Shown one piece after another: positions 27,801 to 35,256 of a stretch of 36,514 bases of DNA. The first letter of the stretch is position 1, and every line of letters starts with the position of its first letter. Origin of the DNA: an uncultured Mollicutes bacterium (GTDB taxonomy: Bacteria > Bacillota_I > Bacilli_A > RFN20 > CAG-826); NCBI GenBank assembly GCA_937893635.1, contig CALBGF010000248.1, forward strand, positions 1 to 36,514, read 5' to 3'. The notes beneath the pieces are model-generated. The model was not told the origin of the DNA and made no database searches. It saw only the letters and a program-made list of their open reading frames with translations. The position numbers were made by a program, and so were the translations under genes.

Positions 27801-28063
27801 AATCTGATCCAAACATGATGCAAGCATTATATGAAAATATGCATTACTACATGTATTCCATAGCTAATAGTAATGCTTTAAATGGATATGATGCTAAAGA
27901 TAGTGTTAGCATTGATAACAAGTCTTGGTGGCAATATGCTTTAATTGGCGGTGGTGCGGTATTTGGTGTTGGAGCATTATCTTTATTTGTAGCTTCAATA
28001 TATCTAGAATTAAAAAAGAAACCACAAGAAGTAGTTACGAATGGAAGTGATAATAATGACTAA
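24809..28063 (+). CDS. Membrane-anchored permuted GH3 glycosidase (copy 3, cassette B)
   Basis: A 1084-residue enzyme, close relative of copy 2. I prefer the ATG at 24809 (MKNKKTLSG, matching MKNKKVLVG of copy 2, GGAG 9 bases upstream) over the ATG at 24794. The plan is the same: N-terminal helix, sandwich domain (GEEGCVLLKNEKIS), acid/base loop GRCSGEGRDYLPG, fibronectin-like domain (YSFGYGKSYTTF), TIM barrel (WQIDGPNGN, NLHRSPFNSRNHEYYSEDP, SAKHFAFNTQES), nucleophile D954 in GLISTDMVVGG, and a C-terminal helix (about 1045-1068) with a short charged tail. The end-to-end similarity with copy 2, and conserved gene order after it, show cassette duplication. The next gene begins inside its last codons. 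Confidence 0.93.
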   Translation: MKNKKTLSGLAVLCTFFCSFFFCGESVAGSGDYKSMIDSMLGGAGQSGTSEEKYAFKSKYSSLEEMLTRRVEIAEQLGEEGCVLLKNEKISTNNSLPLRDKGNSTTLNVTMLGSRAYTYKADGTTLRDTSLTFYGGITGSKIVRETVKTSNGTINVPVTMEQALLNQNININPSLKTYYSNKPFPAILTGSEGSDNKGGPYAVNEPSVSLSDCGNYNNYSDAAIVVIGRCSGEGRDYLPGSAGVVSGDSQKSAIGLSKEELALIDVASEISDNVIVLVNSAIAMEIDELKSNDKVKSILWIGLPGAYGLNGVARVISGETSPSGHLADTFASNASDSPAAQNFGIKNLDGSANYTWSNSSRKDSDDSHYVVLAEDIYTGYYYYETRYADCVNNMGNATSSKGTKDGVSKWDYDNEVSYSFGYGKSYTTFEQTILNDSFYFDGENKTISLKVNVKNTGSVEGKDVVQLYVQLPYTEYDKTHKVEKSAIQLVTFDKTKLLAPNEEQTLTLTADLKYFATYDKSSVHDGVTGSYILEKGNYYFAIGNGAHESLNNILAKQGKSNDDLSIASDSVVDANKVLLWDITKNTDSFLFFDSNGVDNMYLSKSETGELIQNQLSDADYNYFKKDTVTYLSRSDWDATFPKSYTGLEEIDTMKDYLDSNVYKFTTSGSLPSNVKFGVDHSEEFDENNEPLKNVNIAAYKGKSYEDSEWDYLLQQITFDEAWKFSPYGGTKCNGFQSVNAPEVWQIDGPNGNVNRGYDTLAPTSGYLAVSKSDPNAKYLSCDMPCAPVIASTFNKELVEEEGEIFGEDTLWSRNPIMWAPGMNLHRSPFNSRNHEYYSEDPMITNIMGKSFVYGGLKKGAILSAKHFAFNTQESYREGLCQFMEEQSAREMELRAYQGLSEDIKYINEQNTEISSLGLMSSFSRVGVCGVNAHTGLMKNILRKEWGFKGLISTDMVVGGYFFNPQDSVINNVTFMATSNAENLLNSYWTQYNNKNLVKSDPNMMQALYENMHYYMYSIANSNALNGYDAKDSVSIDNKSWWQYALIGGGAVFGVGALSLFVASIYLELKKKPQEVVTNGSDNND

Positions 28064-28499
28064 AAAATTAAAAAAGCCAGGTGTAGGTTTTATCTTATTG
28101 AGTTTGTCGTTAGTCTTTATTATTGTAGCTTTTATCTTATTTTTAAAAACATATGCGATATTTGAATATGACACAAATAGATGGGCAATAACAGCATCAA
28201 TTCTTGCTATTTGGTTTTTAGTATTTATATTAGTTAATAGTTTATTTAAAGGTGATAATCCATTTTGGATTGTTCTTATTTATGGCATTATAACTTTCTT
28301 ACTAACTTTTGCTGTTGTTAAATTTATTAGTCCGTGTTTTGCGCCAATAGGCATTTATTTTACCGTTATTATGGGTAATGTTGAACAAATATTAGCGGGT
28401 GTTCCTCGTGCTTTAGCGGGAGCGGCTTGCTATCTTGTTTCTATTTTGCTTATTTTAGTGGCTTCATTTTTACCATCAATGAGAAAGGAGCATAAATAA
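28056..28499 (+). CDS. Small four-helix membrane protein paired with GH3 copy 3
   Basis: A 147-residue membrane protein, homologue of the one at 18249. The ATG at 28056 overlaps the GH3 stop by 8 bases and has GGAAG 8 bases upstream; an earlier in-frame ATG at 28041 is less likely. Four hydrophobic segments carry the shared KFISPCFAPIGIYFTVIMG and GVPRALAG motifs, and the C-terminus is basic (SMRKEHK). No known domain. The third occurrence of this gene right behind a GH3 gene makes a physical or topological link with the enzyme likely. Confidence 0.85.
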   Translation: MTKKLKKPGVGFILLSLSLVFIIVAFILFLKTYAIFEYDTNRWAITASILAIWFLVFILVNSLFKGDNPFWIVLIYGIITFLLTFAVVKFISPCFAPIGIYFTVIMGNVEQILAGVPRALAGAACYLVSILLILVASFLPSMRKEHK

Positions 28500-28500
28500 T

Positions 28501-29904
28501 ATGAATAAAATATTGAATTATATGAAAAATAATTTGTCCACTGTTATTTATGGCGCTTTTGGTGTTGTGACTATTATTGGTGCATCAATATTAGTATCTT
28601 GGGCTATTAAAAGTAATAGTATTAGTGTTTTAGATGCTGATGTTGTGGTTAGTGATAAAACACAAACAGAATATTTGGTCGGTCAACAAATAAATACTAG
28701 TGATTTATATTTAAATATTGGTACCAAAAGCAAGCCTAATTTAATACCCGCAAATAAATGTATGGTTGATGCTTCACTTAGTAGTGCAGGAACAAAGAAA
28801 GTGACACTCACTTATTCTTATGATGAATATACTAATTATCAAGGTGAATTTTATGTTAATGTTTTATTTGTTAGAAGCATCGAAATTGATACTATGCCAA
28901 CAAAAATTAAGGTAAATGAAGATGGCAAAACATTTACTGCCAATGATTTTTCTTTATATGCTGAAGTAAGTGAAAAACCAAAAACTAGTTATTTTGATTA
29001 TGAAAAAATTAGTGATAGTTATTATAAAATAAAATTAACCGCGGATATGTATTCTACAAGTGCAGTAATGAGTAGTAAGATTGAAGATTATTATACTGCG
29101 AATGTGTATTGTGGAAACTTATCTTATCAATTTGATTTCTATAATGTTGATGATCAAACTTTTTATGTTGATAGCGAAAAAGATGTAGTAAAGTTTACAA
29201 GTAATTCTAATGTTGAATTAGAGCTTGTAATTACAAATAAAGATGAGTCTTATCAAACAAACTGTGTTGGCAATACTAAAGGATATTATATCTTTAAAAC
29301 AAATGATAAATATGATTTTGTAGATTTTGATTTTACTTTAACTACTCATGAAGAACAATTTAAATCGAAGAATGTAGTAGAAACATTTGATGATGTTAAT
29401 AACAAATATGAAGTATTAAAAGATGGAAACAAATTTAGTGTTGAAGCAAATTTATGGCAAAGCGCAGTTGTTAACGGATTAATTTATAACGAGGGTGGTT
29501 ATAAATTAGTTGCGGATTCTGATTCTCGTGTTTTACATTTAACTAATACTAGTGAAGATGGTACAACTTTAACTTTATATGTAACCAAATTTAATTTTGA
29601 TACCTCAACAGGTGGAGGAATATCAGAAGGCTTTTATATTTATAAAGATAGTTATAATGAATATCATCGTATAAAATTCTTTATGCAAACATGGACCTGG
29701 GATTATGTTCCATTATCTGTGACTAAACAAGAATGTGCAAGTGAAGAAATACCTGATATAAGTATTGTTGATTATTTAACAACCAAATACATTGGAGACA
29801 TGAATGTTTCAATAACCGCTTTTAAACGTGGTGAAGGATTTAAAACATCAACGTTTGTTGCAACATTTGGTGAATGGCGTTTAGTTGCTTATAACATGGC
29901 TTAA
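28501..29904 (+). CDS. Membrane-anchored Ig-like surface protein with duplicated C-terminal module (cassette B)
   Basis: A 467-residue homologue of the protein at 18685. An N-terminal membrane helix (about 17-36) is followed by a Big_3-type Ig domain (YLVGQQINTSDLYL, SSAGTKKVTLTY), a middle beta region, and two copies of the C-terminal module: about 225-305 (ELVITNKDESY, GYYIFKTNDKYDFVDF) and about 345-467 (TLYVTKFNFDT, GFYIYKDSYNEYHRIKF). Cassette A has only one copy, which explains the length difference. AAAGGAG lies 12 bases before the ATG and the gene begins 1 base after the previous stop. Likely a binding or scaffold protein on the cell surface. Confidence 0.82.
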   Translation: MNKILNYMKNNLSTVIYGAFGVVTIIGASILVSWAIKSNSISVLDADVVVSDKTQTEYLVGQQINTSDLYLNIGTKSKPNLIPANKCMVDASLSSAGTKKVTLTYSYDEYTNYQGEFYVNVLFVRSIEIDTMPTKIKVNEDGKTFTANDFSLYAEVSEKPKTSYFDYEKISDSYYKIKLTADMYSTSAVMSSKIEDYYTANVYCGNLSYQFDFYNVDDQTFYVDSEKDVVKFTSNSNVELELVITNKDESYQTNCVGNTKGYYIFKTNDKYDFVDFDFTLTTHEEQFKSKNVVETFDDVNNKYEVLKDGNKFSVEANLWQSAVVNGLIYNEGGYKLVADSDSRVLHLTNTSEDGTTLTLYVTKFNFDTSTGGGISEGFYIYKDSYNEYHRIKFFMQTWTWDYVPLSVTKQECASEEIPDISIVDYLTTKYIGDMNVSITAFKRGEGFKTSTFVATFGEWRLVAYNMA

Positions 29905-29918
29905 AGGAGAAAGACAAT

Positions 29919-30641
29919 ATGAATAAGAAAATTATTTTAAGTTCACTAGTATTAATGTTATTATCTTTATCAAGTTGTAATAAAAATGATAATTCTAGTA
30001 GTAGCGTTACTAACGATGATTATAGTATCCTTACAGGAACATATACTTTTGATAAAGCAATAAAAAAGGATAAAAATGATCAAGATTTAAGACTATATAA
30101 TACTCTTAAAGAAGCCAAAGATGGTAATATGTTTACTTCTGATTATTATCCATTAAATACAGTTAACAATACTAAAGTTTGCTATGCTTACCAACAAAGT
30201 TTGCAATTTAAAAGAGATTACACTTATCATTATGAATATAGTATTACTTTAACTAATTCCGAGGAATGGGGAAAAGATTTTGCAACTATAAAAGTTATCA
30301 TGGAAGGAACTTTTGTTCCTACTTTACTTGAAGAAGATTTTGAAACTGGAGTAAGAAAATTTGAAGCAACTTTAAATAATCCTACTTCTGGAAGTGAAAC
30401 GATTTATGGAATGACGATAGTAGGCGAAGGTTCACTATTTGCTTGGAATTTAAATAGTGCTGCAACGTATGAACTTGATATTGCTTTAGCCTTAAATGAA
30501 AATGAAGATTTTATCTATAATCGTTTAATTAAAGGAAGAAAAGTTGAAGTACTTCGTGGAGAAGAAAGAGTTCTCACAGATGATATTTATTATTATGATA
30601 TTTTAAAAGATATTGCTCCATATAGCGATTATAAAATTTAG
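29919..30641 (+). CDS. Lipoprotein of unknown function (cassette B)
   Basis: A 240-residue lipoprotein with signal ending LSSC (C20) and an S/N-rich linker. Shares with the cassette A lipoprotein (19637) the opening GTYTFDKAI, YHYEYSITLTNSEEWG and NNPTSGSETIYGM. No catalytic motif. AAAGGAG lies before the ATG, 14 bases after the Ig-like gene. Unlike cassette A, no promoter is visible between it and the next gene, so cassette B is one operon. Confidence 0.82.
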   Translation: MNKKIILSSLVLMLLSLSSCNKNDNSSSSVTNDDYSILTGTYTFDKAIKKDKNDQDLRLYNTLKEAKDGNMFTSDYYPLNTVNNTKVCYAYQQSLQFKRDYTYHYEYSITLTNSEEWGKDFATIKVIMEGTFVPTLLEEDFETGVRKFEATLNNPTSGSETIYGMTIVGEGSLFAWNLNSAATYELDIALALNENEDFIYNRLIKGRKVEVLRGEERVLTDDIYYYDILKDIAPYSDYKI

Positions 30642-30653
30642 GTGGTGAAATGT

Positions 30654-33185
30654 ATGAGAAAAAATATTAATTTACTATCAACATTAGTTTTAATGCTAAC
30701 TTTATCGGTTGGTCTTAGTTCTTGTGATAACAATCATAGTGGTAATAGCGGCATCAGTGATGATTCCTCTCCGATTTCCCCAAGTTTACCTATAAGTCCT
30801 TCAACATCAACTGAAGATCCAATTAAACCAAGTCCAATTCGTGAAGATAAAAAATGGTGTGATTTATTATTTATAAAATTAAATGCTAATGACAAGATTA
30901 AAGTTAATGTTTCACTTAGTGACACATTATCTGTAGTTTTTAGTTTTGATGATAATCGTGAAAATATTAAGCCTACTTTAGAAGTGAAAATAGATGATAA
31001 AATAAGCAAATCTAATGCATTTTTAAAAGATAATTCCACATATTTTATGGCATTTAATGATTTAAAATTAGAAGATTTAGATAAAACATTTACCGCTAAA
31101 GCATACTTAGGTGATGAATTAGTTGGAGAAATTAATATGAGTGTTTTAACTTATATAAATGCAATTTTAAATGATATCGATAATTTTGCTTTAGATATTT
31201 ATAGTAAAATGGCTTTAGAAACATTATTGGTTAGTTCTATAAATTATGCGGGTATAAAACAAAAAAGTATGGGAATTAGCGAAGATTTGCTTGTTTCAAA
31301 AAACTTAACTAGTGAACAACGTGCTTTACTATATAATAGTTCAAGCGATAATTTCTATAATAAAGGCTTTAATTTTGTTGAACGTGATAATTTAACAACA
31401 GAAGGTCAAAGTGCTGAAGACTTTTCTTGGATTAATGGAGAAATAGATTTTGTTAATAATGCACTAGTTTATAAATTTAGTGTTAAAAGTGGACAATATA
31501 ATTCTTTAAAAGCTCGTGTATCTTTTGAAGATGATAGCTATGATGTTCAAGTAAATAAAATTGATACTACTGATGATAAAGATAACTATTATGTATCTAT
31601 TAGTAATATTACTCCATTACAATATCATGAGGATGTTAAAGTAGAAATTTATGGCGATTCTACACTAATTAGTCAAAAAGCCACATATTCATTTTTAAGA
31701 GGTTTAGGACACGCTGATAACTTTGCTAGTGCAATAGAAAAAGAACAATCAAATGCTCTCTATTCGTTAGCTAAAGCATCTATTTGGTGGAATTATAAAA
31801 ATGATATAGTTTATACTAAATTACCAGCAGTAAATGATAATGGAATTATTACATTTGATTTATTTAAATATTCTTTTGATGATGCAAGATTCTTACTTAA
31901 TAAACAGTTCTCCACCTTTGGATCTTATGTTTATATGGGTAATGCTGTTTGTGATAGCAATAATAACGAAGTAGAAGGAGATAACTTTTCTATTAAATAT
32001 GCAAATAATGAATATGTTATTACTTTAAATGGTGCTGAAATTGATGGCATTTTATTAAGCGGTGCCGCAAATGTAAAAATTATTGTTAATGCTGATAGCA
32101 TTATTTCTTCAACATTATATCGTAATTGGAATGACAAAAATAATAATCTTTCAGCTTCGATTATTAATGATAGCGGAAATGTTACTATTACAAGTAATAA
32201 TGATGCAAAATTAACATTAAATGGCAATATTTTAATTAATGGTGATTTAACTATTGATGGAAGTGTTATTACAAATGTTAATTTGAAAAAAGACATCAAT
32301 GCTTCTAAGGCTATTGTTGGCGTTGATGTTAAAGGTAGCGTGAATATAAAGAATCAAGCTGCTTTATATGTTAATAATGTCAATTTAGTATCTAATAGTG
32401 TGGGCTTAAATGCTGAAAAAGATGTTACCATTGATAACGGAATCTTACTAGTTAATAATTTTGATACGGCACTATACTTAACAAATATAAACGAAGAAGA
32501 AACTAAACAAACATTTACTTCTTTAGGTAATTCAATAATTACTCTTAAAGGAGCATCTTATGGCTTTAATTCTCATGACTATAATCGTGAAATTAATATT
32601 TTAGGTGGTAATGTAGAAATGGAAGGAAATACCGGTATTAATTTTGCTAATGTAAGTGTTGGAGATGCCGAGCTTAAAGTAGTGGCTAATAATGGTTACA
32701 CAATTCAAGCTAGTAAGCCAGTAACATTTAAAACAACAAGTGGTGATTATGAAAAAGGAAAAATAACTTTAATTAATAATACAACTTATAATCAATGGTA
32801 TGACGTTAATTATGTTTTACGTGTTATAGATATGCACATTAATGGCGGAACATTAAAACTAGAAGGCACAACTAAAAATGGTATTATTTATACGGAAAAA
32901 GATGCTAAATTAGTTTTTGAAAATTGTGATGTATTTATTACTTCTACGAATGATGGTAATGGTATAAGAGCCCAAGAGGGAAACGAAACCATAACTATTG
33001 AAAATACTGCTCAAATAAAAATTACCGGATCAGATATTCCTATTGGTTGTTGGAATGGATCTAGCCCAGTTAAACTCTATATTAGAGGCAATTTTGTTGT
33101 AGATTCATATCGAGGCACAATTGGAGAATGGGATGATAAAACAATTATTGTTGAAGGGGCAATAAACTATATTAATCATCGTTAA
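30654..33185 (+). CDS. Large beta-helix surface lipoprotein (cassette B)
   Basis: An 843-residue lipoprotein; signal ends GLSSC (C24), then a Pro/Ser-rich linker. I chose the ATG at 30654, 8 bases after AGGTGG; an earlier GTG at 30642 overlaps that site. The N-terminal half has two beta domains that end in ALETLLVSSINYAGIKQKS and ALYSLAKASIWW, equivalent to the LNYGTEAQKY and YLYGKAAAAVA motifs of the 883-residue protein. From about 430 it is a parallel beta-helix (NVTITSNNDAKLTLNGNI, LTIDGSVI, VDVKGSVNIKNQAALYVNNV). It differs from its cassette A counterpart in being a lipoprotein and in lacking the TC-G-GH segment. Probable polysaccharide-binding or adhesive surface protein. Confidence 0.83.
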   Translation: MRKNINLLSTLVLMLTLSVGLSSCDNNHSGNSGISDDSSPISPSLPISPSTSTEDPIKPSPIREDKKWCDLLFIKLNANDKIKVNVSLSDTLSVVFSFDDNRENIKPTLEVKIDDKISKSNAFLKDNSTYFMAFNDLKLEDLDKTFTAKAYLGDELVGEINMSVLTYINAILNDIDNFALDIYSKMALETLLVSSINYAGIKQKSMGISEDLLVSKNLTSEQRALLYNSSSDNFYNKGFNFVERDNLTTEGQSAEDFSWINGEIDFVNNALVYKFSVKSGQYNSLKARVSFEDDSYDVQVNKIDTTDDKDNYYVSISNITPLQYHEDVKVEIYGDSTLISQKATYSFLRGLGHADNFASAIEKEQSNALYSLAKASIWWNYKNDIVYTKLPAVNDNGIITFDLFKYSFDDARFLLNKQFSTFGSYVYMGNAVCDSNNNEVEGDNFSIKYANNEYVITLNGAEIDGILLSGAANVKIIVNADSIISSTLYRNWNDKNNNLSASIINDSGNVTITSNNDAKLTLNGNILINGDLTIDGSVITNVNLKKDINASKAIVGVDVKGSVNIKNQAALYVNNVNLVSNSVGLNAEKDVTIDNGILLVNNFDTALYLTNINEEETKQTFTSLGNSIITLKGASYGFNSHDYNREINILGGNVEMEGNTGINFANVSVGDAELKVVANNGYTIQASKPVTFKTTSGDYEKGKITLINNTTYNQWYDVNYVLRVIDMHINGGTLKLEGTTKNGIIYTEKDAKLVFENCDVFITSTNDGNGIRAQEGNETITIENTAQIKITGSDIPIGCWNGSSPVKLYIRGNFVVDSYRGTIGEWDDKTIIVEGAINYINHR

Positions 33186-33186
33186 T

Positions 33187-33215
33187 AAAAAGGCAACTGT
33201 AGTGGTTGCCTTTTT
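33187..33215. terminator. Bidirectional terminator between cassette B and the DeoR gene
   Basis: AAAAAGGCAAC (33187-33197) pairs perfectly with GTTGCCTTTTT (33205-33215), loop of 7, T-runs on both strands. Confidence 0.9.
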
Positions 33216-33217
33216 AG

Positions 33218-33976
33218 TTAGTACACTAATTCAATTCCTAATTCTTTGATTTTATCAACGTATTCTTGTGAAATATTCTTATCAGTAATTATTGTGTTTA
33301 TATCATTAATATTACAAATCTTAGAAATGAAAGATTTGCCAAATTTAGATGAATCAACGAGTAATATTCTTTTACTAGAGTTCTTAATCATTGTTCGCTT
33401 GATTTCTGCTTGCTCAATTGATGCTTCAGTGATTCCTTGATTAAAATCAAATCCAGCACAAGAAATGATGCATATATTAACAAATAAATTTTGTAGTTCA
33501 TTAATTGTTGTATGACCGAATACAGAATTTGATTGATTTTGAATAAAACCACCAGGTATGAATGCCCGAAATGTAGTATTGTTTTTGATTGCCATAGCGG
33601 TTGAAAGTCCATTAGTAACAAGTGTTAATGATTTGAATTGATTTAATAAAGGAACTAAATGCAATACAGTTGAAGAAGAATCAAGAAAAATAGATTGATT
33701 GGATTGAATAAAAAAAACTGCTTTTTCACATATTTCTCGTTTCTCTTTTTTATTTAATTCCTCTCTTATAAAAAGCGAAGATTCTTCATTTGATGAACTA
33801 AAAAGTACTGCACCGCCATGCACTCTTTTTAATAACCCTTTTTTAGACATAGCTTCTAAATCTCTTCTTGCAGTTGCGGGAGATATATAAAGTTCTTTTA
33901 CTAACTTATCGACAGTTACTTTTTTCTTCTCTTTTAGTATTTCGAGAATCTTGTCATATCTTTCATTATCGTACAT
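33218..33976 (-). CDS. DeoR/GlpR-family transcriptional regulator
   Basis: A 252-residue repressor of the sugar-responsive DeoR family. The N-terminal winged helix-turn-helix (about 6-57) carries the classic KVTVDKLVKELYISPATARRDLEAM and KRVHGGAV signature. The C-terminal sensor domain (about 75-230) has FLDSSSTVLHLVPLL, LVTNGLSTAMAI, and the DeoRC closing ILLVDSSKFGK. Family members usually bind phosphorylated sugars and control nearby catabolic genes through tandem direct repeats. GAGG lies 7 bases before the ATG. TGATT-type repeats occur upstream of its own gene (34038-34057) and before three surface units, so it may control itself and the GH3 cassettes. No sugar kinase or PTS gene is next to it. 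Confidence 0.93.
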   Translation of the reverse strand: MYDNERYDKILEILKEKKKVTVDKLVKELYISPATARRDLEAMSKKGLLKRVHGGAVLFSSSNEESSLFIREELNKKEKREICEKAVFFIQSNQSIFLDSSSTVLHLVPLLNQFKSLTLVTNGLSTAMAIKNNTTFRAFIPGGFIQNQSNSVFGHTTINELQNLFVNICIISCAGFDFNQGITEASIEQAEIKRTMIKNSSKRILLVDSSKFGKSFISKICNINDINTIITDKNISQEYVDKIKELGIELVY

Positions 33977-33993
33977 TTTTTTACCTCACGATT

Positions 33994-34002
33994 ATTATAC
34001 CA
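33994..34002 (-). promoter_or_regulatory. Extended -10 promoter of the DeoR gene
   Basis: On the minus strand TGGTATAAT is a perfect TGnTATAAT extended -10, with no clear -35. Confidence 0.6.
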
Positions 34003-34037
34003 TTATTGAATAATAAAAAACATAAATTGTCAATGAT

Positions 34038-34057
34038 TATTCAATCACTTTTACTCA
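34038..34057 (-). repeat. Tandem repeats upstream of the DeoR gene (possible self-operator)
   Basis: On the minus strand TGAGTAAAAG and TGATTGAATA follow at 10-base period, similar to TGATTGAAAC, TGATGAAAAA at 24688. On the plus strand TGATTGCTTT (34063), identical to the repeat at 24668, and TGAATGCTTA (34079) lie close by. Confidence 0.45.
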
Positions 34058-34125
34058 TTTTTTGATTGCTTTATTTTATGAATGCTTAAAAATAATCATA
34101 CATTTGTTTTTATAACGCTCATTTA

Positions 34126-34154
34126 TTGTTACAAATGATTATTAGTGATAATAT
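34126..34154 (+). promoter_or_regulatory. Promoter of the TPR protein gene
   Basis: TTGTTA (34126-34131) and TAATAT (34149-34154), spacing 17, with TGA directly before the -10 (extended -10). Confidence 0.7.
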
Positions 34155-34178
34155 TTTTTATAAGCTAGGAAGATGCTT

Positions 34179-35165
34179 GTGGATAATTATAAAGATTTAA
34201 TACTACCTAATGATTTAACGACTTATATTGATGAACACCTTTATGAGTTTAATAAAGATGAAACAATACATTTGGCTAATAAATGCTATGAATTAGGCGT
34301 TAAAACTAAGGATGCATCAATAAAAGAAGCACATTTAAAAAACGCTTTAAGAGTATTATATCATCTTCAAGAGATGTACGAGATTATGCCACCAGATTTA
34401 TTTTTCAAGATAAATGAAGAATTAATATCATTATATATTAATAAAAATGATGAAAAAGAAGTAAAAAATACATATAAAATTGTTCGTGATTATTATAGAT
34501 TTTTTGATGATGATTATAAAAAAGTATGTGCATATGGATTTTCTTGTGTTGCTTTTAAATATATGGAGTACTTATATTCTATTAAAGATTATAAAGGTTG
34601 CTTATTTCCGTTTGATGAAATTTTTGATGGATTAATAAAAAACACTAAAGATGAATCAATGAATTTGCTTGCTAATGCATTTGCGCTCGTATCACATATT
34701 GGGTTTATCTATAATTTTAAAGAAAAAGCATTAAGTTATATGAAAAACGCTCTTTCTTTAGTGGAAGTATTAAGCGATAGATTTAAAGATAAATATTCGC
34801 AAATTGCTTTATTTACTTTTAATTCAGGTAATATTTGCTTACAAATGGATGATTATGATAATGCAATTAAATATTTCATTCAAGCAAAAGATGTATGTAA
34901 AAATAATAAATTTGATGATTCTAATGATATGTTTGCTATGAGTTCTAATTATATGGCACAAGCTTTAGTGCTAAAAAAAGAGTACGAAGAAGCTGTTAAT
35001 GAATATAAAAATGCAATAGAATACTTAAACAAAAATGAACTAGATGAAAACAAACGAAATAAAAATATTAAAGATTTTTTAAAACGAATTGGGATTATAT
35101 ATGAAAAGTACTTAAATAATGAAGAACAAAGTAAAATTTATTATGAAAAAGCTAAAAAAATTTGA
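34179..35165 (+). CDS. TPR-repeat protein
   Basis: A cytoplasmic helical-repeat protein of 328 residues without signal peptide or membrane segment. Paired helices such as YMKNALSLVEVLSDRF, ALFTFNSGNICLQMDDYDNA, IKYFIQAKDVCK and EYEEAVNEYKNAIEYL fit tetratricopeptide repeats, which mediate protein contacts. AGGAAG at 34167-34172 abuts an ATG at 34173 but is 6 bases before GTG at 34179, so GTG is the likelier start. It has its own extended -10 promoter and a short untranslated leader. It is upstream of, and may act with, the TerB-like/protease gene, which has a separate promoter. No enzymatic motif is seen. Confidence 0.8.
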   Translation: MDNYKDLILPNDLTTYIDEHLYEFNKDETIHLANKCYELGVKTKDASIKEAHLKNALRVLYHLQEMYEIMPPDLFFKINEELISLYINKNDEKEVKNTYKIVRDYYRFFDDDYKKVCAYGFSCVAFKYMEYLYSIKDYKGCLFPFDEIFDGLIKNTKDESMNLLANAFALVSHIGFIYNFKEKALSYMKNALSLVEVLSDRFKDKYSQIALFTFNSGNICLQMDDYDNAIKYFIQAKDVCKNNKFDDSNDMFAMSSNYMAQALVLKKEYEEAVNEYKNAIEYLNKNELDENKRNKNIKDFLKRIGIIYEKYLNNEEQSKIYYEKAKKI

Positions 35166-35204
35166 TATTAGCAATCGAATATGTGAACATTGTATAAAAA
35201 AGTT

Positions 35205-35233
35205 TTGATTATATGCTAATAAATTATTATAAT
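35205..35233 (+). promoter_or_regulatory. Promoter of the TerB-like/protease gene
   Basis: TTGATT (35205-35210) and a perfect TATAAT (35228-35233) with 17-base spacing. Confidence 0.7.
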
Positions 35234-35256
35234 GAAAAAGTAAGAGGAAAAATAAT

